Origin: an uncultured Gemmatimonadota bacterium
GTDB taxonomy: Bacteria > Gemmatimonadota > Gemmatimonadetes > Gemmatimonadales > Gemmatimonadaceae
Assembly: GCA_903894655.1 (NCBI GenBank)
Contig: CAITQY010000050.1
Location: 1 to 34,709, forward strand
Reading direction: 5' to 3'
Length of the DNA: 34,709 bases
Position 1 is the first letter of the stretch. Each line of letters begins with the position of its first letter. Shown here piece by piece: positions 1-8,272 of the stretch. A program made the position numbers and the translations under genes. The notes below the pieces were generated by a model. It was given only the letters and a program-made list of their open reading frames with translations, was not told where the DNA came from and did not search any database.

Positions 1-906
1 ACGATCTATGCGCAGCACAAAACGAAGACGGGACGCAATGGCTCCGGTGAGGCCGCCTTCGTGCAGAACTTCTCCAATATCGACGCCGACGACTTTCGCG
101 CGATGGGAGAAGTGTGGGTTGAGCAGCGCGTGCTGCAGGACCGCGTGAGCCTCAAGGCCGGCCGTATCGATTTTAATAGTGTCTTTGCCGGTACCGACAA
201 TGGCGGCGCGTTCCTGAACGCCTCGATGGGCTTCTCGCCGACCATCGTGGCCGCGCCCACGTTTCCGTTGCCGACGTGGGGTGTGGAGGCCGCGGTGAGC
301 CCGTGGTCACTCTTCAACGTCAGCGTCGGGGTGTTCGACGGACGCGACGGCGCACCGGCCCCGGTTGGCGGACGCTCCGGCTTTCAGATCGTGCAGGCGA
401 ATCAGCAGTGGTCGCTCGGGCATTCGCAGCTTGGCGGCCGCGTTGGCGTGGGCGGTTGGCGGCACACCGGCCTGTTCTCCGCGATCGACGCCGAACCCGA
501 CGCCGATCCGTCCATGTCCGGCACCAACGGCTGGTATGCCACGCTCGACCAGACGCTGTGGCAGGGCCGTTCGCGCGACGGCAACGCCGACAATCACGCG
601 TCGGTGGCCGCCTTCGCTCAGTTCGGCACATCGAGTCCCACCGTGCAAGCGATCCATGCGCATCGCGGAGGAGGCCTCACGTTGTCTGGTCTGCTGGCCG
701 CACGGCCGTCCGATCTCATTGGCATCGGTGTCACCCACGCGTCGTGGGGCACCGGCCGCGAAACCATCGGCGAGCTGTTCTATCAGCTCCCCGTCACGTC
801 GCATCTGTCGCTCGTGGCCGATGTGCAGCGCGTGCGTCGGCTGGACGGGCCAGGGCTGCGCGCCTACGGCGATGTAGTCACGATGCGCACGGTGCTGTCG
901 TTCTAA
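1..906 (+). CDS. Carbohydrate-selective porin, OprB-like (C-terminal part; 5' end outside window)
   Basis: Frame 1 is open from base 1 (TIYAQHKTKTGRNG...). OprB-like features include KAGRIDFNSVFAG, alternating beta-strand pattern, GIGVTHASWG...ETIGELFYQLPVTSHLSLVADVQ, and a terminal Phe (TVLSF) typical of outer-membrane barrels. Confidence 0.75.
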   Translation, partial: TIYAQHKTKTGRNGSGEAAFVQNFSNIDADDFRAMGEVWVEQRVLQDRVSLKAGRIDFNSVFAGTDNGGAFLNASMGFSPTIVAAPTFPLPTWGVEAAVSPWSLFNVSVGVFDGRDGAPAPVGGRSGFQIVQANQQWSLGHSQLGGRVGVGGWRHTGLFSAIDAEPDADPSMSGTNGWYATLDQTLWQGRSRDGNADNHASVAAFAQFGTSSPTVQAIHAHRGGGLTLSGLLAARPSDLIGIGVTHASWGTGRETIGELFYQLPVTSHLSLVADVQRVRRLDGPGLRAYGDVVTMRTVLSF

Positions 907-1355
907 TGCGCATCCCGATAGGCGGCGCGGTTCCGCCCTTCCCAGTTCTTGATGTCGTCGAGCGCGGAGCGATCCGTGGCCGCGTAGCGGCGACGAGTGG
1001 CGGCGGTGGCGGGATCGCCAGCCGATGCGGCGACGACCGAGGCAATCGGCATGCGCCAATGCTGCCAGCACGAGAAGAACGTGTCGGTGCCGATCCACTG
1101 CTCGGCGCGTCCCGACTTCTTGCCGTTCTCGAGCGGCTGATTGCCAACGGCCGTTTTCGCGAACAGGGGCACGCCGGTGCAGCGACCGGCGGCGGCGTCC
1201 ACGCCCACAATCAGGAAGTCCTGCGTGCCGACGACTGAGCGGTCGCCGTCGGGTCCCAGTACGGCATTGGTCTGGGCGCCGCCGAGCGCGCGCAACGTGG
1301 CCGTGTCCAGCTGGATCACGAGCCCGGGAGTGACGTCTTCGTACGTAAGTGACAT
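903..1355 (-). CDS. Hypothetical protein (150 aa)
   Basis: Intact ORF MSLTYEDVTPGLVIQLDTATLRALGG...; no family recognised; convergent with the porin. Confidence 0.6.
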   Translation of the reverse strand: MSLTYEDVTPGLVIQLDTATLRALGGAQTNAVLGPDGDRSVVGTQDFLIVGVDAAAGRCTGVPLFAKTAVGNQPLENGKKSGRAEQWIGTDTFFSCWQHWRMPIASVVAASAGDPATAATRRRYAATDRSALDDIKNWEGRNRAAYRDAH

Positions 1356-1434
1356 GGCGGATGATGCCCGGAGCGTGCATGGCTGGCAAGGCCGTACACG
1401 GCGGCGTGGTGCGAATCACGACCGGCACGAGTCT

Positions 1435-2253
1435 CTAGATCGCTCCGCGCGCGCGTTCTCCAAGGAAATCGGCCACTAGCGACAGAATGCGCTCTGGCTG
1501 CTCGCGATGCGGCACATGGCCGCAGCCGTTTATGATCTCGAGCTGCGACATGCCCTGTACCCCGCAGGCGATACGTCGCGGAAATTCCACCGATCCGAAT
1601 TCGTCCGCGTCGCCGTGAATCACGAGCGTCGGGCAGCGCACACCGCTCAGGTACGGGTCGAGTGTCCAGTTGGCGAACGCCGGCAACATCCACGTGTCCG
1701 TCCAGGCGTCCAGCACCCACTGCGCTTTCTGCCCATGATATCGCGTGAGCTTGGCGAAGGCGGCCGGATTGGCAAACTGCACCTTCGCCGCCCGTATGCC
1801 ATCGAGCGTGTGCGGTTCAATGAACGATTGCGCCGACTCCGAGACCACGTGCTGACAGTAGTCCGGCATCGCGGCGGCAATCACGAGGGACATGCCGCCG
1901 CCCACGCTGTGACCGAACAGCGAAAAGTCGGAGAAGCCAAGCGCCTCTCGAACCGCCGGGAAGTACAGCTCGGCCTCTTCATCGATGAAGCGCAACGACG
2001 GCGGATCGTGACGCGCCGACGACTGTCCGAAGCCGAGCCGGTCGTACGCGATCACTGGCCGCCGCACCGCGCGTGCGAGGCGTTCGGGAAACCCGCGCCA
2101 CAGTTCGACCGAGCCGAGTGAGTCGTGCAGCAGCACGACTGGCGACGCGCCGTCGACCAGGAGCGGCGGTGTCCATTCGCGAACGAAGAGACTTCCGCCG
2201 GGCACCGGAACGCGGTGCTCTGCTCTCGTGATCAGTTCGGCCGCCGCTCCCAT
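1435..2253 (-). CDS. Alpha/beta hydrolase
   Basis: Nucleophile elbow LFGHSVGGGMS, oxyanion-side LLHDSLGS, Asp region VIHGDADEF, late His GCGHVPHREQPE. Confidence 0.9.
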   Translation of the reverse strand: MGAAAELITRAEHRVPVPGGSLFVREWTPPLLVDGASPVVLLHDSLGSVELWRGFPERLARAVRRPVIAYDRLGFGQSSARHDPPSLRFIDEEAELYFPAVREALGFSDFSLFGHSVGGGMSLVIAAAMPDYCQHVVSESAQSFIEPHTLDGIRAAKVQFANPAAFAKLTRYHGQKAQWVLDAWTDTWMLPAFANWTLDPYLSGVRCPTLVIHGDADEFGSVEFPRRIACGVQGMSQLEIINGCGHVPHREQPERILSLVADFLGERARGAI

Positions 2254-2312
2254 TCTATCAAGCTATGCGCGGTGCGCCGGACGTGCGAGACACCACCTGC
2301 GGCACGACAGTC

Positions 2313-2981
2313 TTAGAAGACGATGTCCACGGCGATGTGATCGCCCGTCTTCAGGTTGAGCGGGCGCGTGGCCACATCCATGCCGCCCACGGGACGGACA
2401 AACACGCGGATCGCGTCACCACGGGCGATCAGATCTTTCGGGAACGAGAGCGTGGCCTGCGTCTTCGCCGACACTTCGCCCAGACGAACCGAGCGCAGCC
2501 CCTGTTCGGCGAACACGGTCATGGGCGTGTTGCGCGGGTTGTCGATCGTGATCGTGGTGCTCGCGCGCTCTTCAGCCGTGAGCGGCACGGGCACGCTGTC
2601 GATGCTGGCGATGCCACTGGACGGCACCACCAACCCGATCCGCACCGCGCCCGACACCGCGAAGCGCGGAGTGGCAACACTCACGCCGGACCCTTCTGGT
2701 TGAGCTAGGAGACGCACCATGCGGCGACCCTTCACCGCCCACGCCGGCAACGGCAACGTGGCCACCTCGCCGGCCGCGACCACGCCCAAACGACGATCGA
2801 AGCCAGCGGACTCGAGGTAGACGGTCACCGGCGTAGATCGATCGTTCTGCACGGTGACCATCTGCATCGTATCACCGATCACGCGCGTCACCGGCAAGCG
2901 CGTCGGAGGCTGGGTCTGCTGGGCCGAGGCGTTGGTAGAAAGCGTCGCAAGGCCGATGGCCAGAATCGTGAGGTAGCGCAT
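2313..2981 (-). CDS. Secreted hypothetical protein with two internal repeats
   Basis: Signal peptide MRYLTILAIGLATLSTNASAQQ; two similar ~78-aa halves (VTVQNDRSTPVTVYLES... and ITIDNPRNTPMTVFAEQ...). Confidence 0.75.
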   Translation of the reverse strand: MRYLTILAIGLATLSTNASAQQTQPPTRLPVTRVIGDTMQMVTVQNDRSTPVTVYLESAGFDRRLGVVAAGEVATLPLPAWAVKGRRMVRLLAQPEGSGVSVATPRFAVSGAVRIGLVVPSSGIASIDSVPVPLTAEERASTTITIDNPRNTPMTVFAEQGLRSVRLGEVSAKTQATLSFPKDLIARGDAIRVFVRPVGGMDVATRPLNLKTGDHIAVDIVF

Positions 2982-3079
2982 GGTGGGGTCCTCCCGTTGG
3001 GTCGTGTGGCAGTACCGGATGCGGTACCGCTACACAAGCATTACGGGCCGTTTCGGGGCGCTCGCGTAGGGGAAAACCT

Positions 3080-3098
3080 GAACTTCCGGCGGGAGTTC
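3080..3098 (-). terminator. Weak candidate terminator hairpin downstream of the J/KTSC gene
   Basis: Near-perfect stem GAACTTCC/GGGAGTTC; on the minus strand it is followed by AGGTTTTCCCC, only a short T-run. Confidence 0.25.
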
Positions 3099-3141
3099 CC
3101 GACACGCGTCTCTCGTCGACGGCACGGGTTCCACGCGCCAC

Positions 3142-3663
3142 TCAACGGGTGCGTGGGATCGCTTCGGATGCGTAGTGCCGATCCACGTGTGCACTCACGA
3201 AGGTCGATGCTGACGGGGCGCTGAGTAACGCCTCCACCACGGTGGGCGGCACGCCGCGATAGCGATAAATGCGATGGCCTAGGTATTTCACGAACAGATC
3301 GGCGGTGGCACTGTTGTAGCCCACGGAGATGATGTTCGACGGCGTCACGAAGATTTCGAGCACCGAGGGATCGGGAAATCCGTCGCGCGATGCCACCGCG
3401 GGTACATGCACCGGTGCGTGTTCACCATCGCCATCGCGCTCGAGCGCCGCCAGCAAGAACGCATACGCGTCATTGATCGCCGTCGCCCGTTCAACGGCAA
3501 CAGCATGCGTCGCCTGACCGTGATGACGATCCGGATGCCACTGCGCAATTAGCGGTCGGTAGGCGGCGTTGAGCTGGTCGATTGTGCGAACCGTACGAAG
3601 CCCGAGCACCGCGCACTGCGCGGAGAACGCGGCGCCGTTTCGCCACGAGGACGCTCCTGCCAA
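3142..3663 (-). CDS. J-domain protein fused to a C-terminal KTSC domain
   Basis: J-domain pattern LNAAYRPLIAQWHPDRHHG...AINDAYAFLL with HPD; C-terminal SVGYNSATADLFVKYLGHRIYRYRGVPPTVVEALLSAPSASTFVSAHVDRHY matches the KTSC pattern with central YxY. Start is TTG as given in the ORF track. Confidence 0.8.
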   Translation of the reverse strand: MAGASSWRNGAAFSAQCAVLGLRTVRTIDQLNAAYRPLIAQWHPDRHHGQATHAVAVERATAINDAYAFLLAALERDGDGEHAPVHVPAVASRDGFPDPSVLEIFVTPSNIISVGYNSATADLFVKYLGHRIYRYRGVPPTVVEALLSAPSASTFVSAHVDRHYASEAIPRTR

Positions 3664-3746
3664 TCACCCTCCGGTCCGCGATGAGATCCCGCTCCTGACG
3701 CACACAACATAGTGTACTCGCGTCGGTGCGCGTGACGCTCTGACGG

Positions 3747-4109
3747 TTACGCGCGCTCCACCCGAACCGCCGTGCCATAGCACAAGACTTCCGTTACGCC
3801 CTGCATCAGTTCGTTGGCGTCGTAGCGCACGCCGATCACGGCGTTGGCGCCCGCGAGGTGCGCCTGATGCAGCATCGTATCGAACGCCTGCGCGCGCGTC
3901 CGCTCGGCCAGCTCGGTAAAGAGCGAAATGTTGCCGCCCATCACCGTCTGCAGCGTGGCCCCCAAGGTCCCGAAGACGGAGCGCGAGCGCACCACCACAC
4001 CACGGACAATTCCGAGCGACGCGTCGATGCGATAGCCCGGCAAGTCGAACGCCGTGGTGGTCATGGCGTGCGGGACCTCAACGGCCTGTGCGGGAAGACT
4101 GGTGGACAT
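3747..4109 (-). CDS. YbjQ/DUF74 (heavy-metal-binding domain) family protein
   Basis: 120-aa C-terminal part of the longer ORF, from MSTSLPAQ: LGIVRGVVVRSRSVF...A(F)DTMLHQAHLAGANAVIGVRYDA...TEVLCYGTAVRVE, characteristic of YbjQ. Confidence 0.85.
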   Translation of the reverse strand: MSTSLPAQAVEVPHAMTTTAFDLPGYRIDASLGIVRGVVVRSRSVFGTLGATLQTVMGGNISLFTELAERTRAQAFDTMLHQAHLAGANAVIGVRYDANELMQGVTEVLCYGTAVRVERA

Positions 4110-4322
4110 GGTGTGGCTGGCCGGAAAAAGTGTAACCTGCGGAACCCGAGGGCGGATTGCCGGGCAGATGCGACGCTCGTTCGTGCTCAATGCAAGTGAG
4201 CACGCGGAATAGAAGCGGGTCAAGCGTGACTGGAGCGCAATTTGCTCGCCGGGTAGCGTTCCGCTCGAGGCGGCACACGCGCAGTATTCAGGCACGAAGA
4301 CCACCTCGAAACTGTCCAGCCT

Positions 4323-4898
4323 ATGGGTACCATGCCGATACGAGGCCGTCGAACGGACTCCCTGCGCGTGTACGTGACTGTCGCCGTGGCCATGCTCGTG
4401 TGCATGGCGTTCGGTCGCCAGGCGTCCGCACAGATTGCCCCGGTCCGCGTACGTCTGCCCGGCTACAATCAATCGCTGTCGCTTGATTCGGCCGCAACCA
4501 CGCCCGAGGCTATCCCGGCCGGCCAGGAGGCCACGCGCGCAGCGACCATCGCGGTTCTCGAGGCCTTGAGCATTCCGGTCACGACGAACGATCCGGTGGG
4601 ATTGGTCGGCAACGCAGGATTCACGCGGCTGCGTCGGCTGGGGAACGCACGGTTGTCCACATACGTGGACTGCGGCGTTGGGCTCAGCGGACCACAGGCG
4701 GATACCTGGCGCGTGACCATGGCGGTCATGGTCTGGATCGAACAGACGGGCGCGGCTGAAAGTCGCCTGCGATTGGCCTTCGTGGCGGGGGCGCAGGACT
4801 TGGACCCGGGCGCACGACGATCGGCCGGGTGCGGCTCCACGGGCGCTCTCGAGCTCCTGCTGCTGGAACGGATACGCCAACAGATTGCGGGGAAGTAA
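4323..4898 (+). CDS. Secreted hypothetical protein (191 aa)
   Basis: N-terminal hydrophobic signal VYVTVAVAMLVCMAFGRQASAQ; otherwise unrecognised. Confidence 0.6.
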   Translation: MGTMPIRGRRTDSLRVYVTVAVAMLVCMAFGRQASAQIAPVRVRLPGYNQSLSLDSAATTPEAIPAGQEATRAATIAVLEALSIPVTTNDPVGLVGNAGFTRLRRLGNARLSTYVDCGVGLSGPQADTWRVTMAVMVWIEQTGAAESRLRLAFVAGAQDLDPGARRSAGCGSTGALELLLLERIRQQIAGK

Positions 4899-4906
4899 CA
4901 ACGCCG

Positions 4907-6160
4907 ATGACAACTCCAGGCTCCACCTCGCCAATGGCGCCGACGCCCATCCAGCAGTTGCACGACGCGATGCACCGACGCGACACCGACGCAATGCGCC
5001 GTCTGCTGTCGGAGCACGCGCAGTTTCGTCCGCTCATCAACGCCCCGTTCTTCGCGTACAACGCGCCGGCCATCGTGGCCTATGCCAACGACGCGGCGAT
5101 GGTGGATGTGCTGCTCGAATTCGGCGCCGACCCGAACGTGCGCAGCGCGTGGTGGGCCGGGCCGTTCCATGCGCTGCATGTAGCCACGGGTGCCGCGGCG
5201 GCTCGACTGCTGGCCGCCGGTGCGATTCCCGACGCCTGCGCCGCCGCCCATCTCGATGATGCCGCACTGCTGGCGGCGATGATCGCCGCCAACCCTGCGT
5301 GCGTAGCAGAGCGCGGTGGTGATGGACAGACCCCATTGCACTTTGCGCGTTCACGCGGCGTGATCGACCTTTTGCTCGACGCCGGCGCCGACATCGATGC
5401 GCGCGACGTGGATCATCGCGCGACGCCGGCCGAGTGGATGCTGGAGCGTTCGCGCGACGCCGGGCGCTACGCGCTGGCGCAGTATCTCGTCGAGCGAGGC
5501 GCCCACGCCGACATTTTCATGACGGCTGCACTGGGGCTCACCGATCGCGCGCGTGACCTTCTTCAGCACACGACCACGTTACTCGACGAGCAGACGGGTC
5601 GCGGTGCGTATGCCGAGATGAAGCCCAGCAGCTTTCACATGTACTTCTGGACCATTGGCGGCAACCGCTCGCCGCTGGAAGTCGCCGCCCAGTTCGGACA
5701 CGAGGAGACACTGGCGGCGATGCTGCCGTTCGCCACGCCGGTGCAGCGGCTGCGCTTGGCCTGTCGCCGCACGGATGTCGAGGCGGCGCGTGCGATCGTG
5801 CGTGAGGACCCCGGCCTCGTCGCATCACTCGGTGCGCAGGACCATCGCGCGATCACCGATGCCGCGTGGGACGGTGATGCGCCGGCGGTGGCGTTGATGC
5901 TGGAGCTGGGCTTCGACCCGGCGACGCCAGGCCACGACTCCGGCACGGCGCTGCATTGCGCGTCGTGGCAGGGCTCGGCGGCCACGGTGACCGTGCTGCT
6001 CAGCACGCCACCGGGGCGTGCCTTGCTCACGGCGCGGGATGCCCATCATCAGGATACGCCACTGGGCTGGGGCCGCCACGGGGCCAAGAATGGCCCGCGT
6101 GGCGGCGACCACGCCGCGGTGGAAACGCTGCTGCTGACTCCACCCCGATCTTCCGTCTGA
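4907..6160 (+). CDS. Ankyrin-repeat protein
   Basis: Repeats such as VDVLLEFGADPNVR, TPLHFARSRGVIDLLLDAGADIDARD, SPLEVAAQFGHEETLAAML, TALHCASWQGSAATVTVLL. ATG at 4907 preferred over the longer ORF start at 4829. Confidence 0.85.
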   Translation: MTTPGSTSPMAPTPIQQLHDAMHRRDTDAMRRLLSEHAQFRPLINAPFFAYNAPAIVAYANDAAMVDVLLEFGADPNVRSAWWAGPFHALHVATGAAAARLLAAGAIPDACAAAHLDDAALLAAMIAANPACVAERGGDGQTPLHFARSRGVIDLLLDAGADIDARDVDHRATPAEWMLERSRDAGRYALAQYLVERGAHADIFMTAALGLTDRARDLLQHTTTLLDEQTGRGAYAEMKPSSFHMYFWTIGGNRSPLEVAAQFGHEETLAAMLPFATPVQRLRLACRRTDVEAARAIVREDPGLVASLGAQDHRAITDAAWDGDAPAVALMLELGFDPATPGHDSGTALHCASWQGSAATVTVLLSTPPGRALLTARDAHHQDTPLGWGRHGAKNGPRGGDHAAVETLLLTPPRSSV

Positions 6161-6298
6161 TCGCGAATCGCGTCGACGCACAGCGCCGACGCCATAGGCA
6201 CCTGGGGCCCCGTTGCCGGAAACTTGCATTTCACGGCCTACGGGGCACCTTCACCGCAGCAGATCCTTTCGTCCCGCTCCAATCTCCGGAGATCCTCC

Positions 6299-8272
6299 TT
6301 GAAGAGCCCTGCACCTTCGTCCTGTGGCGGCGCACACCGCGTCCTCCTCGCCGCGGCGACCATTCTCGTCGCCACCGGCACCGCGCTGCAGGCCCAAACT
6401 CCGGTGCATCCGCTCGATCAGCTCTCGGCTAAGGAGCACTGGGCGATCTACGACGCGCTGCAGGCGTCGGGCAAGCTCGACTCCACCTTCCGCCTGCTGT
6501 ACGAGGGGCTCAAGGAACCGGCCAAGAGCGCCGTGCTGGCGTGGCAGCCGGGGCAGCCGCTCACGCGCGAAGCCACGGTGCATCTCACGCAGGGGAAGTT
6601 CGGGTACGAAGCGGTGGTGGACATCACGGGCAAGAAGCTGGTGTCGTGGACGCAGCTGCCCGGCAAGCAGTTCATGAACAGCGGCCCCGAATCAGACGCG
6701 GCGGAAGCCGTCGCCATGAAGGACCCGCGGGTGAAGGCGGCACTGCGCCAGCGTGGGGTGACCGATTTCACCCATGTGTCCTGCAGCCCGGCCAACAACG
6801 GGTATTTCGATTTGCCCGAGGAGCGCAACACGCGCGTGTTGCACGTGACCTGCGGCGATGAACGCGGTCGCATCTCCGGCTACGGTGAGTCGTTCAGCGG
6901 GTTTGTGGTCGTGGTGGATCTCACCAACGAAAAGGTGCTGCGCATCGTGGACGTGGCCAGCGCGCGCAGCGGACTGCCCGACGGGCATTCGCCCGAGGAA
7001 ATCGGTCCCACGCGCGCCGCCGTGAATGCGGTGACGATGGTGCAACCCAAGGGCGCGTCATACACGCTGAACGGACACGAAGTCGCGTGGCAGAACTGGA
7101 AGTTCCATTTCCGCATGGACATGCGTCGCGGCCTGGTGCTTTCGCGCGTGCGCTACGTCGATGCCGGCAAGGAACGCTCGGTCATGTATCAGGGCTCGTT
7201 GTCGGAGCTGTTCGTGCCATACATGGACCCCACCGATCCGTGGAACTACCAGGGCTACTTCGACCTCGGCACCTACCCGTTTTCGTTCGGCGGCATCGCC
7301 AGCTCGCTCGAGCCCGGCGTGGAGTGCCCGGAGTACGCCACCTACTTCCACAGCTATGTGGTGACCGCGAAAGGCGCCCCGCGCGAGCGTCAGCGCACGG
7401 CGTGTTTGTTCGAGCGCAACACCGGAGACGTGGCGTGGCGGCACACGCGCGCCGGCGGCGGCGTGAACGAAGCGCGGCCGCGTACCGATCTCGTGCTGCG
7501 CATGTACATGAACGCCGGCAACTACGACTACCTGTTCGACTGGGTGCTGGGCCAGGATGGCGCGATCACGGTGAACCTGGGCGCCACGGGTATGGACCAG
7601 GTGAAGGCGGCCAGCGGCACGCCCAAGGACAACGACTACGGGCGGATGATCGCCAACAAACTCGTGGGCGTGAACCACAGCCACTTCTTCTCGTTCCGTC
7701 TCGACATGGATGTGGACGGCACGCAGAACTCGTTGATGGTAGACAAGCTGCAGACCACCACGCTGCCCAAGGAGAATCCGCGGCGCAGCGTCTGGACGGT
7801 GAATACGCTCACGGCGCAAACGGAGAAGGATGGCATGCGCAGGTCGGCCATGAATGCGCCGGAAGTGTGGCGCATTGTGAATCCGGCGGTGAACAACCCG
7901 TTCGGGTGGCCGGTGGGCTACGAAATCGAAGGCCACGGCGCGATGTCGCTGATGAGTCCCGACGACTACATGCGCCAGCGCGCCGGCTTCGTGGATCATA
8001 CGCTCTGGACCACGCCGTACGCGCCGGCCGAGCTGTACGCGAGCGGCGACTATCCCACCAACAGCGTGGCCGGTGACGGCCTCCCGAAGTGGACGTCCGC
8101 TAACCGCGCCATCGCCAATACCGACGTGGTCACCTGGCTCACGCTCGGCTTCCATCATGTGCCGCGCCCGGAAGACTGGCCCGTGATGCCGGTGGCGTGG
8201 CACAGCTTTGCGATCAAGCCCGTGGGTTTCTTCGGGCGCAGTCCGTCCCTCGACATTCCGCGCCAACGGTAA
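6299..8272 (+). CDS. Copper amine oxidase (primary-amine oxidase)
   Basis: TPQ-type motif NAGNYDYLFDW (Tyr codon 7523-7525), Cu ligands NHSHFFSF and a C-terminal GFHHVPRPEDWPVMP, catalytic-base region YFDLGTYPFSFGG. TTG start at 6299 gives a signal peptide and has GGAG upstream; the ORF track opens at 6224. Confidence 0.88.
   Translation: MKSPAPSSCGGAHRVLLAAATILVATGTALQAQTPVHPLDQLSAKEHWAIYDALQASGKLDSTFRLLYEGLKEPAKSAVLAWQPGQPLTREATVHLTQGKFGYEAVVDITGKKLVSWTQLPGKQFMNSGPESDAAEAVAMKDPRVKAALRQRGVTDFTHVSCSPANNGYFDLPEERNTRVLHVTCGDERGRISGYGESFSGFVVVVDLTNEKVLRIVDVASARSGLPDGHSPEEIGPTRAAVNAVTMVQPKGASYTLNGHEVAWQNWKFHFRMDMRRGLVLSRVRYVDAGKERSVMYQGSLSELFVPYMDPTDPWNYQGYFDLGTYPFSFGGIASSLEPGVECPEYATYFHSYVVTAKGAPRERQRTACLFERNTGDVAWRHTRAGGGVNEARPRTDLVLRMYMNAGNYDYLFDWVLGQDGAITVNLGATGMDQVKAASGTPKDNDYGRMIANKLVGVNHSHFFSFRLDMDVDGTQNSLMVDKLQTTTLPKENPRRSVWTVNTLTAQTEKDGMRRSAMNAPEVWRIVNPAVNNPFGWPVGYEIEGHGAMSLMSPDDYMRQRAGFVDHTLWTTPYAPAELYASGDYPTNSVAGDGLPKWTSANRAIANTDVVTWLTLGFHHVPRPEDWPVMPVAWHSFAIKPVGFFGRSPSLDIPRQR

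Noticed and set aside
3012-3027. Inverted repeat GTACCG-GATG-CGGTAC in the gap upstream of the 2313-2981 gene
   Set aside because: Six-bp arms are expected by chance at this scale and no further operator-like context was seen.
4110-4994. N-terminal extension of the 415-aa ORF containing the YbjQ-like domain
   Set aside because: Only the last 120 aa look like a real protein; the extension is antisense to the 4323-4898 gene and low-information Arg/Ser-rich sequence.
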